Part shown: in pieces, positions 1 through 5,717 of the stretch
Position numbering within the stretch: the first letter of the stretch is position 1
Layout: each line of letters begins with the position of its first letter
NCBI GenBank assembly: GCA_030147905.1
Contig: JASBUM010000028.1
Span: 1-5,988 of the forward strand
Direction: 5' to 3'
Source: Acidimangrovimonas sp.
Lineage (GTDB): Bacteria; Pseudomonadota; Alphaproteobacteria; Rhodobacterales; Rhodobacteraceae
Length of the DNA: 5,988 nt
Position numbers and translations under genes: made by a program
The notes under the pieces: model-generated
Databases searched by the model: none
What the model saw: only the letters and a program-made list of their open reading frames with translations
Told to the model about the DNA's origin: nothing

Positions 1-239
1 GCCAGCCGCACCAGACGCAGCCCCGGCGCATAGACCTGTCGATCCGGATCGTAGGCCAGCATCCCCTGCCCGCTCAGCGTCTGGAGCAGGCGAAACAGCG
101 TGGCCTTGGGAAACCGCCCCCTCGCCAGCAGATCGGTAAAGCGCACCGGGCGCCCGGCCTCGGCCACCATGTCGAGGACCTCGAGCGCCTTGCCGACGGT
201 TCCGTCACCGCCCCTTCCCGCTGGCCGCAGATCGTTCAT
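1..239 (-). CDS. IclR-family transcriptional regulator, N-terminal part (runs off left edge)
   Basis: The first 79 residues are visible, reading leftward from ATG at 239. Residues 15-79 form the winged helix-turn-helix of the IclR family. They comprise a first helix (GKALEVLDMVAEAG, 16-29), a second helix (RFTDLLARG), the recognition helix (PKATLFRLLQTLSGQGML, 44-61) and the wing strand (YDPDRQVYAPG, 63-73) leading to LRLVRL. The order and the PK-x-T-x-x-R-L-L-x-T-L pattern are typical of the family; the ligand-binding domain lies outside the window. The start is supported by a purine-rich ribosome site, AAGGGGGAAGG, at 251-241, just upstream of the ATG. The gene is divergent from the transport operon and shares its promoter region, so it is the obvious candidate for local and autogenous control. 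Family members act as repressors or activators that respond to small metabolites; which of these applies here, and the effector, cannot be read from this fragment. Confidence 0.9.
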   Translation of the reverse strand, partial: MNDLRPAGRGGDGTVGKALEVLDMVAEAGRPVRFTDLLARGRFPKATLFRLLQTLSGQGMLAYDPDRQVYAPGLRLVRL

Positions 240-282
240 GCCTTCCCCCTTGTGCCGCAGAGGCAAACCCGCCGCCGGGCTG

Positions 283-311
283 TTGACAGATTAGACAAGT
301 CGCGCAATAGT
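283..311 (+). promoter_or_regulatory. Predicted sigma70 promoter of the alpha-galactoside operon
   Basis: A perfect -35 hexamer TTGACA (283-288) is followed after 17 bases by AATAGT (306-311), a 4/6 match to TATAAT. Transcription would begin near 318 and give a leader of about 107 bases before the binding-protein start at 425. The segment from about 283 to 360 is clearly more AT-rich than the surrounding genes, as expected for a promoter. This is predicted from consensus only. Confidence 0.5.
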
Positions 312-317
312 TTTCAA
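290..317 (-). promoter_or_regulatory. Predicted sigma70 promoter of the iclR-family gene
   Basis: On the minus strand, TTGAAA (317-312, 5/6 match to the -35 consensus) is followed after 16 bases by TCTAAT (295-290, 5/6 match to the -10 consensus). The start would lie near 283, about 44 bases before the regulator ATG at 239. It occupies almost the same bases as the rightward promoter. This is consensus matching only. Confidence 0.4.
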
Positions 318-329
318 TAAATAAAACAC

Positions 330-348
330 TGTTCCACATAATGGAACA
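330..348. promoter_or_regulatory. Perfect inverted repeat, candidate IclR-family operator
   Basis: TGTTCCA (330-336), a 5-base centre CATAA, and TGGAACA (342-348) form a perfect 7-5-7 palindrome. It lies in the region between the regulator gene and the operon. IclR-family proteins commonly bind short palindromes of the TTCCA-N5-TGGAA kind, so the divergent regulator is the likely binder; that assignment is inference. The site lies about 12-30 bases downstream of the predicted operon start, where a bound protein would block transcription. It is about 45-65 bases upstream of the predicted regulator start. Confidence 0.6.
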
Positions 349-412
349 TGTTTGCCGACAAAACAAGCAGCTCAACCTGGATCAACCACGGGCTTTGGAC
401 GATACGGCAATC

Positions 413-420
413 AGGGAGGA
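413..420 (+). promoter_or_regulatory. Ribosome binding site that sets the binding-protein start
   Basis: AGGGAGGA stands just before two tandem in-frame ATGs (422 and 425). Spacing from the GGGAGG core is 2 bases to the first ATG and 5 to the second, so 425 is preferred. This rules out the in-frame ATG at 341, which lies inside the operator palindrome and would put 28 extra residues ahead of the signal peptide. Confidence 0.75.
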
Positions 421-424
421 AATG

Positions 425-1666
425 ATGAACCGTAGACACCGCCTGCGCCTGGCCGCGATGGCCATCGGCGCGACACTCGTCGCGAGCACCGCGCTCGCCG
501 GCGAACTGAAGATCTTCACCGACACCTCGGACCCGGCGCCCAAGCAGGCCTTCCAGCAGGTGATCACCGCCTTCGAGAAGGCCAACCCGGACGTCAAGGT
601 CAAGTGGACGGTCTTCGATCACGAGGGCTACAAGACCTCGATCCGCAACTTCCTGACCGCGGATGCCCCCGATGTCGTGACCTGGTATGCCGGCAACCGC
701 ATGGCGCCCTTCGTCAAGGCGGGGCTCTTTGCCGATGTCTCGGACGTGTGGAAGAAGAACGGGCTGGACCAGCAGCTCAAGTCCGCGCTGCCCTCGATGA
801 CCATCGACGGCAAGCAATGGGGCATTCCCTATACCTATTACCAGTGGGGGATCTACTACAACAAGGACGTGTTCAAGAAGTTCGGCGTCTCGGTGCCGAA
901 GACCTGGGATGAATTCCTTGCCGATTGCGCCAAGTTCAAGGCCGCTGGCGTCGATTGCACGACGACCGGCACCAAGGCGCTGTGGCCGGCCGCGGGCTGG
1001 TTCGACTACATGGACCTGCGCACCAATGGCTACAAGTTCCACATGGAACTGACCTCGGGCAAGATCGCCTGGACCGATCCGCGGGTGAAGAAGGTCTTCA
1101 CCGAATGGGCCAAGCTGATCAAGCCGGGCTATGTCACGGCCAATGCCTCGGCACTCGACTGGCAGGACGCGGCGCCGCTGATGGTGCAGGGCAAGGCTGC
1201 GACCTACCTGATCGGGAATTTCGCGGTGGCGACGTTCAAGCAGGGCGGGATGAAGGAAGCCAACCTCGGCTTCTTCCCCTTCCCCGAGGTCACGCCCGGC
1301 GTGCCCCGCGCCGAGGATGCGCCGACCGACACGATCCATATCCCGGCGCATGCCAAGAACATCAAGGACGCCAAGCGGTTCCTCGCCTTCATGGCCAAAC
1401 CCGAGACCCAGACCATGGTCAACGAGACGCTGGGCCAGCTGCCGGTGAACAACAAGTCCACCGTGGGGACCGATCCGTTCCTGAAGGCAGGGTTCAAGAT
1501 GCTCTCGACCGCGCATGGGCTGGCGCAATTCTTCGATCGCGACGCGCCGGCGCAGATGGCCAAGATCGGCATGGAGGGCTTTCAGGAATTCATGGCCCAT
1601 CCCGACCGCGTGGATGCCATCCTCAAGCGCCTCGAGGCGGCGCGCAAGCGGATCTACCGCAACTGA
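425..1666 (+). CDS. ABC transporter sugar-binding protein (extracellular solute-binding family 1), probably alpha-galactoside
   Basis: A 413-residue periplasmic binding protein that captures the sugar and delivers it to the membrane permeases encoded next. Residues 1-25 are a classical signal peptide: a basic start (MNRRHRLR), a hydrophobic stretch (AAMAIGATLVA) and the site ALA|GE. There is no lipobox cysteine. The mature part shows family hallmarks: an opening strand ELKIFTDTSD, PDVVTWYAG (82-90), the hinge-region pattern IPYTYYQWGIYYNKDVFKK (134-152), PKTWDEF (158-164), and a later QGKAATYLIGNF (255-266). Aromatic residues around 137-145 and W187/W192 are plausible sugar-stacking positions. 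Cys168 and Cys178 could form a disulfide. Length is normal for the family (about 400-430). Specificity for alpha-galactosides is inferred from the alpha-galactosidase in the same operon, not from the protein itself. It is the first gene after the promoter and is followed by hairpins that may raise its level relative to the permeases. Confidence 0.93.
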   Translation: MNRRHRLRLAAMAIGATLVASTALAGELKIFTDTSDPAPKQAFQQVITAFEKANPDVKVKWTVFDHEGYKTSIRNFLTADAPDVVTWYAGNRMAPFVKAGLFADVSDVWKKNGLDQQLKSALPSMTIDGKQWGIPYTYYQWGIYYNKDVFKKFGVSVPKTWDEFLADCAKFKAAGVDCTTTGTKALWPAAGWFDYMDLRTNGYKFHMELTSGKIAWTDPRVKKVFTEWAKLIKPGYVTANASALDWQDAAPLMVQGKAATYLIGNFAVATFKQGGMKEANLGFFPFPEVTPGVPRAEDAPTDTIHIPAHAKNIKDAKRFLAFMAKPETQTMVNETLGQLPVNNKSTVGTDPFLKAGFKMLSTAHGLAQFFDRDAPAQMAKIGMEGFQEFMAHPDRVDAILKRLEAARKRIYRN

Positions 1667-1688
1667 TCGACAGGCGCGGTATCTCCCC

Positions 1689-1716
1689 GTCCCCGCTGCC
1701 GGAAGGCGGCGGGGGC
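1689..1716 (+). other. Strong mRNA hairpin with GNRA-type loop after the binding-protein gene
   Basis: The arms CCCCGCTGCC (1691-1700) and GGCGGCGGGG (1705-1714) pair completely with one G-U wobble, and two more pairs extend the stem to 12 base pairs (1689-1700 with 1705-1716). The loop is GGAA, a stable GNRA tetraloop. No T-run follows, so it is not a standard intrinsic terminator. By analogy with other binding-protein/permease junctions it may protect the upstream message from 3' exonucleases or cause partial termination; that role is inferred. Confidence 0.6.
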
Positions 1717-1722
1717 CACCCT

Positions 1723-1741
1723 GCGACCGGCACGCGGTCGC
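1723..1741 (+). other. Second mRNA hairpin in the binding-protein/permease spacer
   Basis: GCGACCG (1723-1729) pairs perfectly with CGGTCGC (1735-1741) around a 5-base loop. It lies 6 bases after the larger hairpin and 11 bases ahead of the permease ribosome site AAGGGA (1753-1758). Together the two stems fill most of the 99-base spacer. No T-run follows. Confidence 0.45.
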
Positions 1742-1765
1742 GAAGCAGCCGCAAGGGACCAGCCG

Positions 1766-2704
1766 ATGAACACCCCCTTCACCCTCGCCGGAACGAACGG
1801 ATCACGCCCCGGCGGGCTGCGCGGCCACTGGCGGCGCCATCAGCGCAAGCTCGCGCCCTGGCTGTTCATCGCCCCCGGCGCGCTGATGTTCCTGATCTAC
1901 GTGGTGCTGCCGATCTTCGAATCCGTCTCGATCTCGTTCTATCACTGGGACGGGCTGGGCAAGATGACCTGGGCGGGCTTCGCCAATTACCGCGAGTTGT
2001 GGTCCGACCCCGCCTTCGTGGTATCCCTGAAGAATAATGTCATCTGGCTGGTGCTTTACATGGCGGCGGTGCCGGCGGGGCTGTTCATCGCGATCTTCCT
2101 CAACCAGACCACGCGCGGGATCCGGATCTACAAATCCCTGTTCTTCTTTCCCTTCGTCATCAGCCAGGTTGTGGTCGGGCTGATCTTCTCGTGGTTCTAC
2201 GCGCCCGACTTCGGCCTGCTGTTCAAGCTGACCAAGATGCTCACCGGGCACGGCGTCGCCATCCTCGCGGACGAGAACTACGCCACCTATGGCATCATCG
2301 CCGCCGGGCTCTGGCCGCAGATCGCCTATTGCATGATCCTTTACCTCACCGGGCTCAACAATGTCGCGTCCGACCAGATCGAGGCGGCCCGGCTCGACGG
2401 CGCCAAGGGCTGGCGGATGCTTTGGTATGTCATCTTGCCGCAATTGCGCCCGGCCACCTTCATCGCGGTGGTGGTGACCGTGATCGGCGCGCTGCGCTCC
2501 TTCGATCTGATCTCGATCATGACCCAGGGCGGGCCCTACGGGGCGACCCGGGTTCTTTCCTATTACATGTATGAACAGGCGCTGAGCGAATACGGCTATC
2601 GCATGGGCTATGGCGCCGCGATCGCGGTGGTTCTGTTCGCGATCATGATGGTCTTCATCTCCGGCTTCATCTGGAAGATGTACCGCGACGAAAGGGGGTA
2701 CTAG
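1766..2704 (+). CDS. Sugar ABC transporter permease, MalF/UgpA type
   Basis: A 312-residue inner-membrane permease, one half of the channel through which the binding protein delivers sugar. An Arg-rich cytoplasmic tail (residues 14-29) precedes the first membrane segment, APWLFIAPGALMFLIYVVLP (30-49). Further hydrophobic segments lie near 91-113, 122-145, 173-196, 228-250 and 282-304, giving six. The EAA loop that docks the ATPase is clear: EAARLDGAKGWRMLWYVILP, residues 206-225, with the conserved EAA, G and LP positions present. The sequence IMTQGGPYGATRVLSYYMYE (251-270) is typical of MalF/UgpA-like sugar permeases. Start ATG 1766 has AAGGGA (1753-1758) 7 bases upstream. It is followed after 3 bases by the second permease, so the two are surely cotranscribed and made together. 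Confidence 0.95.
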   Translation: MNTPFTLAGTNGSRPGGLRGHWRRHQRKLAPWLFIAPGALMFLIYVVLPIFESVSISFYHWDGLGKMTWAGFANYRELWSDPAFVVSLKNNVIWLVLYMAAVPAGLFIAIFLNQTTRGIRIYKSLFFFPFVISQVVVGLIFSWFYAPDFGLLFKLTKMLTGHGVAILADENYATYGIIAAGLWPQIAYCMILYLTGLNNVASDQIEAARLDGAKGWRMLWYVILPQLRPATFIAVVVTVIGALRSFDLISIMTQGGPYGATRVLSYYMYEQALSEYGYRMGYGAAIAVVLFAIMMVFISGFIWKMYRDERGY

Positions 2705-2707
2705 CCC

Positions 2708-3553
2708 ATGTTCCCGCGCCCGATCCAGCAACGCGGGCCGGCGCTGCGCATCGCATATCAGGTCGCGCTTCCGGTGACGCTCGTGCTGTGGCTGCTTCCG
2801 CTTCTGGGGGTGGCGATGACCTCGCTCAAGCCCGCGTCCGACCTGGCACAGGGCAATTACTTCGGCTGGCCGAGCCACCTCGCCTTCGGCAATTACGTCG
2901 ATGTCTTCCGCAATTCGCCGATCGCGCAATACATCCTCAACAGCTTCAAGGTGACCATTCCAACGGTGATCGGTGCGGTGGCACTGTCATGCATGACGGG
3001 TTTCGCGCTGGCGATCTACCGGTTCCGGCTGAACCTCGCTGTCTTCTTCATCTTCGTCGCCGGCAATTTCGTGCCCTTCCAGATCCTGATGGTCCCGGTG
3101 CGCGACCTCACGCTGCAGCTGGGCCTTTACAACACGATCACCGGGCTTGCGCTGTTTCACGTCGCCTTTCAGACCGGGTTCTGCACGCTCTTCATGCGCA
3201 ACTTCATCCGTGCCCTGCCGCGCGAGCTGATCGAGGCCGCCCGCGTCGAGGGGGTGAGCGAGATCAGGATCTTCTGGTATGTCGTCCTGCCACTGGTACG
3301 CCCCGCCATCGCGGCACTCAGCGTGCTGGTATTCACCTTCATCTGGAACGACTACTTCTGGGCGACCGTGCTGACGAACGGCGCCTCGACCCAGCCCGTC
3401 ACGGCGGGGCTCTACTCGCTCAACGGGCAATGGGTGGCGCAGTGGCAGCTGGTCTCCGCGGGCTCGATCGTGGCCGCGCTGCCGCCGGTGCTGATGTTCT
3501 TCGCCATGCAGCGTCACTTCATCGCCGGGCTGACGCTGGGGGCGGTGAAATGA
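2708..3553 (+). CDS. Sugar ABC transporter permease, MalG/UgpE type
   Basis: The second, 281-residue channel subunit, pairing with the preceding permease. Hydrophobic segments lie near residues 16-37, 82-104, 109-131, 140-163, 198-219 and 247-268. The stretch YILNSFKVTIPTVIGAVALS (75-94) and the FVPFQILMVP strand before the fourth segment (121-130) are characteristic of MalG-like proteins. The ATPase-docking EAA loop reads EAARVEGVSEIRIFWYVVLP (176-195). The C-terminus, FFAMQRHFIAGLTLGAVK, is the usual QRHFIAGLT-G-AVK ending of the family, so the protein is complete. The ribosome site AAAGGGGG (2691-2698) lies in the last codons of the first permease, 9 bases before the ATG. Its stop overlaps the alpha-galactosidase start as ATGA, which suggests translational coupling. 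Confidence 0.95.
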   Translation: MFPRPIQQRGPALRIAYQVALPVTLVLWLLPLLGVAMTSLKPASDLAQGNYFGWPSHLAFGNYVDVFRNSPIAQYILNSFKVTIPTVIGAVALSCMTGFALAIYRFRLNLAVFFIFVAGNFVPFQILMVPVRDLTLQLGLYNTITGLALFHVAFQTGFCTLFMRNFIRALPRELIEAARVEGVSEIRIFWYVVLPLVRPAIAALSVLVFTFIWNDYFWATVLTNGASTQPVTAGLYSLNGQWVAQWQLVSAGSIVAALPPVLMFFAMQRHFIAGLTLGAVK

Positions 3554-5625
3554 AGGGATGCTGGCGGCTCGATTGCGCGGAGCAGACGCTTGTCCTTGCC
3601 AGTGACGGGGGCCTCGCGCAGGTCGTGCACTGGGGTGCGCGGCTGGCCGAGGACGAGGATCTCGTGGCCCTCGCGGAGGCGGCCGAGGCCGATCTCACCG
3701 GCGGCATGCTCGACAGCAACGCCCCCCTATCCCTGTGCCCCGAGGCCGCCCACGGCTTTGCCGGACAGCCGGGCCTTGCCGTGGCGGAGACGGACGGGAC
3801 GCCACTGAACCTGCCGCCCTTCGTGCTGGTCGATGTGAACCGGGACGCGGACGGGCTGTGCCTGCGCGCCGAAGCCGCCGGCGTCACGCTGACCCACACG
3901 ATCACGGCGTTGCCCGGCTCGGGCCAGTTCCGGCTCGAAAGCCGGCTCGAAGCCGATCGCGACCTGCGGCTGTCGTGGCTGGCGGCCCCGGTCCTGCCCG
4001 CGCCCCAAAGCGGCACGATCATCGAGCCTGCGGGGCGATGGATCGGCGAATTCCGCTTGCAGCACCATCCATGGGGCCCCGGCGCCCGGCTGCGCGAGGC
4101 GCGCCAGGGCCGGTCGGGCCACGAACACCCGCCCTATGTGATTCTGGCCGAAGAGGGCACCACCAACACCGCCGGCCGCGCCTGCGCGCTGCAATACGGC
4201 TGGTCCGGCGGGCACCGGATGGTGGCCGAGGAACTGCCCGACGGCCGCCGCCAGATCCAGTTCGGCCATGTCCCGGGGTCCGAGCCCCGGCCCGCGCGCC
4301 GCTTCGAGACCGCGCCGCTTTATGCGGTCTGGACGGCAGGGGGGCTCAACGGCGTCGCCGCGGCAAACCAGCGGCTGGTGCGCGGCCTCGTCCACTTTCC
4401 GGATCCGGCCCGCCCGCGGCCGGTTCATTACAATTGCTGGGAGGCGGTCTATTTCGACCACGAGCCGGCGGCGCTTGCGCGCCTTGCGGAGCGGGCGGCG
4501 GCAGTGGGCGCGGAACGTTTCGTCCTTGACGACGGCTGGTTCGGGCGGCGCGACGACGACCGCAGCAGCCTCGGCGACTGGGTGGTCGACCGGCGCAAGT
4601 GGCCCGACGGGCTAGGCCCGCTGATCGACAGGGTGGAGGCGCTCGGCATGCGCTTCGGCCTGTGGGTGGAGCCAGAGATGGTCAGCCCGGACAGCGACCT
4701 CTTCCGGGGCCATCCGGACTGGATCCTCGGTCCGACGGATCAGCCCATGGGGCGGCATCAGCTCGTGCTGGATCTCGGGCGCGAGGCTGTGCGCGAGCAT
4801 CTCTTCGCCTGTCTCTCGGATCTTCTGGGCAGCCATCGCATCGACTATCTCAAATGGGATCACAACCGGCTCCTGCCGGTGGCCGGGGCGGAGGAACAGA
4901 CGCGCGGGCTCTACGCGCTCGTCGATCGTCTGCGCGCGGCCCATCCGGAGGTGGAGATCGAAAGCTGCGCCTCGGGGGGCGGACGGATCGATGCCGGCAT
5001 TCTCGAGCGCATGCACAGGGTCTGGCTTTCCGACAGCAACGACGCGCTCGAGCGGCTGCGCATCCAGCACGAGGCCGCGCTTTTCCTGCCGCCCGAGGTC
5101 ACAGGCGCCCATGTCGGGCCGCGGCGGTGCCACACGTCGGGGCGGGTCCTCGACATCGGCTTTCGCGCCCTTGTGGCGGCCCAGCGGCATCTGGGATTCG
5201 AGATGGACCTGAACGAGCTGGACGCCGAGGAGGAAAGCCGTCTTCGCGCGGTCACCGACTGGTGGAAGGCCGGACGCCACTGGCGGATGAAGGCCCGCGT
5301 GGCACGGCTCGATCCCGCCGATCCGGCGGTCACGGCCGAGATCCAGATCGCCGAGGACGGCAGCCGCTTCACCCTGTTCGCGGGTCAGACCCGGAGCAGT
5401 GCACAGATCCTGCCGCGCCCGCTGCGGCTGTGCGGGCTGGACCCGGAGGCGCGCTACCGGATGGAACTGGTCAACGCCGGCGACCGGACCGAGCGCTCGC
5501 GTCGCGGCGTGGCGCTGAGCCGGGGCGCGCTGACATTGACCGGACAGGCATTGATGGAGCGCGGCCTGACGCTACCGTGGACGCCACCGGCGGCGATCTG
5601 GGTGATCGACGGAGAACGGCTCTGA
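3550..5625 (+). CDS. Alpha-galactosidase, glycoside hydrolase family 36
   Basis: A 691-residue enzyme that should remove terminal alpha-linked galactose from sugars such as melibiose or raffinose, with retention of configuration. There is no signal peptide or membrane segment, so it acts in the cytoplasm on imported substrate. The N-terminal beta-rich domain (about 1-285) leads into the (beta/alpha)8 catalytic barrel, which opens at YNCWEAVYFDH (294-304). Next come LDDGWFG (326-332), WVEPEMVSPDSDL (372-384), LKWDHNR (434-440) with Asp437 as the expected nucleophile, and ESCASGGGR (471-479). WLSDSNDALERLRIQ (492-506) holds Asp495 as the expected acid/base. A C-terminal beta domain follows from about 585. 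All key positions are present and the length is usual for GH36. KWDHNR, where many family members have KWDMNR, and SDSNDALER recall the clade common in actinobacteria and alphaproteobacteria (from memory). The open frame continues upstream to 2788, but that part only shadows the permease; the ATGA overlap at 3550 marks the true start. Exact substrate preference is not shown. Confidence 0.94.
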   Translation: MKGCWRLDCAEQTLVLASDGGLAQVVHWGARLAEDEDLVALAEAAEADLTGGMLDSNAPLSLCPEAAHGFAGQPGLAVAETDGTPLNLPPFVLVDVNRDADGLCLRAEAAGVTLTHTITALPGSGQFRLESRLEADRDLRLSWLAAPVLPAPQSGTIIEPAGRWIGEFRLQHHPWGPGARLREARQGRSGHEHPPYVILAEEGTTNTAGRACALQYGWSGGHRMVAEELPDGRRQIQFGHVPGSEPRPARRFETAPLYAVWTAGGLNGVAAANQRLVRGLVHFPDPARPRPVHYNCWEAVYFDHEPAALARLAERAAAVGAERFVLDDGWFGRRDDDRSSLGDWVVDRRKWPDGLGPLIDRVEALGMRFGLWVEPEMVSPDSDLFRGHPDWILGPTDQPMGRHQLVLDLGREAVREHLFACLSDLLGSHRIDYLKWDHNRLLPVAGAEEQTRGLYALVDRLRAAHPEVEIESCASGGGRIDAGILERMHRVWLSDSNDALERLRIQHEAALFLPPEVTGAHVGPRRCHTSGRVLDIGFRALVAAQRHLGFEMDLNELDAEEESRLRAVTDWWKAGRHWRMKARVARLDPADPAVTAEIQIAEDGSRFTLFAGQTRSSAQILPRPLRLCGLDPEARYRMELVNAGDRTERSRRGVALSRGALTLTGQALMERGLTLPWTPPAAIWVIDGERL

Positions 5626-5652
5626 GCCGGCCGGCCGGGACGGGCCGGCGGC
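5626..5652 (+). other. GC-only hairpin directly after the alpha-galactosidase stop
   Basis: GCCGGCC (5630-5636) pairs perfectly with GGCCGGC (5643-5649) around a 6-base loop. Three further pairs (5626-5628 with 5650-5652) form across a single bulged G at 5629. It begins on the base after the TGA. No T-run follows, so full termination is unlikely. It may mark partial termination, mRNA processing or message protection between the hydrolase and dehydrogenase genes. Confidence 0.45.
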
Positions 5653-5663
5653 CGAGGAGATCG

Positions 5664-5717
5664 GTGAAGAAGGCGACGGCAACAAAGGCAAGGACAACAT
5701 GGATGGGCCCAGGATGA
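5664..5717 (+). other. Possible 17-codon upstream ORF coupled to the dehydrogenase
   Basis: A GTG at 5664 stands 4 bases after a strong ribosome site, GAGGAG (5654-5659). It opens a 17-codon frame, MKKATATKARTTWMGPG. Its TGA (5715-5717) overlaps the ATG at 5714, an in-frame start candidate of the dehydrogenase, as ATGA. Against it, the codons AGG, ACA and GCA are poor choices for this GC-rich genome and no known family is recognised. It may be chance. Confidence 0.25.

Noticed and set aside
100..294. Small plus-strand open frame at the left edge
   Set aside because: It lies opposite the IclR helix-turn-helix region and has no ribosome site or motif.
352..410. TTGCCG (352-357) and CGGCAA (405-410) could close a long-range stem just before the ribosome site
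   Set aside because: Only 6 pairs around a 47-base interior with no convincing inner stem or riboswitch-like motif; likely chance.
341..424. In-frame upstream ATG (341) giving a 28-residue longer binding protein
   Set aside because: The ATG lies inside the operator palindrome, has no ribosome site, and would bury the signal peptide. AGGGAGGA at 413-420 fixes the start at 425.
314..1600. Long minus-strand open frame opposite the binding-protein gene
   Set aside because: It is rich in Arg, Gly, His and Leu with no recognisable domain. It mirrors third-position GC of the real gene on the other strand and is a typical high-GC shadow.
1689..1716. Rho-independent terminator after the binding-protein gene
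   Set aside because: The stem is strong but GC-rich sequence follows it with no T-run, and the permeases clearly belong to the same transcription unit.
1802..2929. Long minus-strand open frame opposite the permeases
   Set aside because: It has charged, low-complexity composition with no motifs, and spans two clear permease genes. It is a shadow.
2788..3549. 254-codon upstream extension of the alpha-galactosidase frame
   Set aside because: It overlaps the second permease out of frame and its translation has no GH36 features. The ATGA start at 3550 begins a normal-length enzyme.
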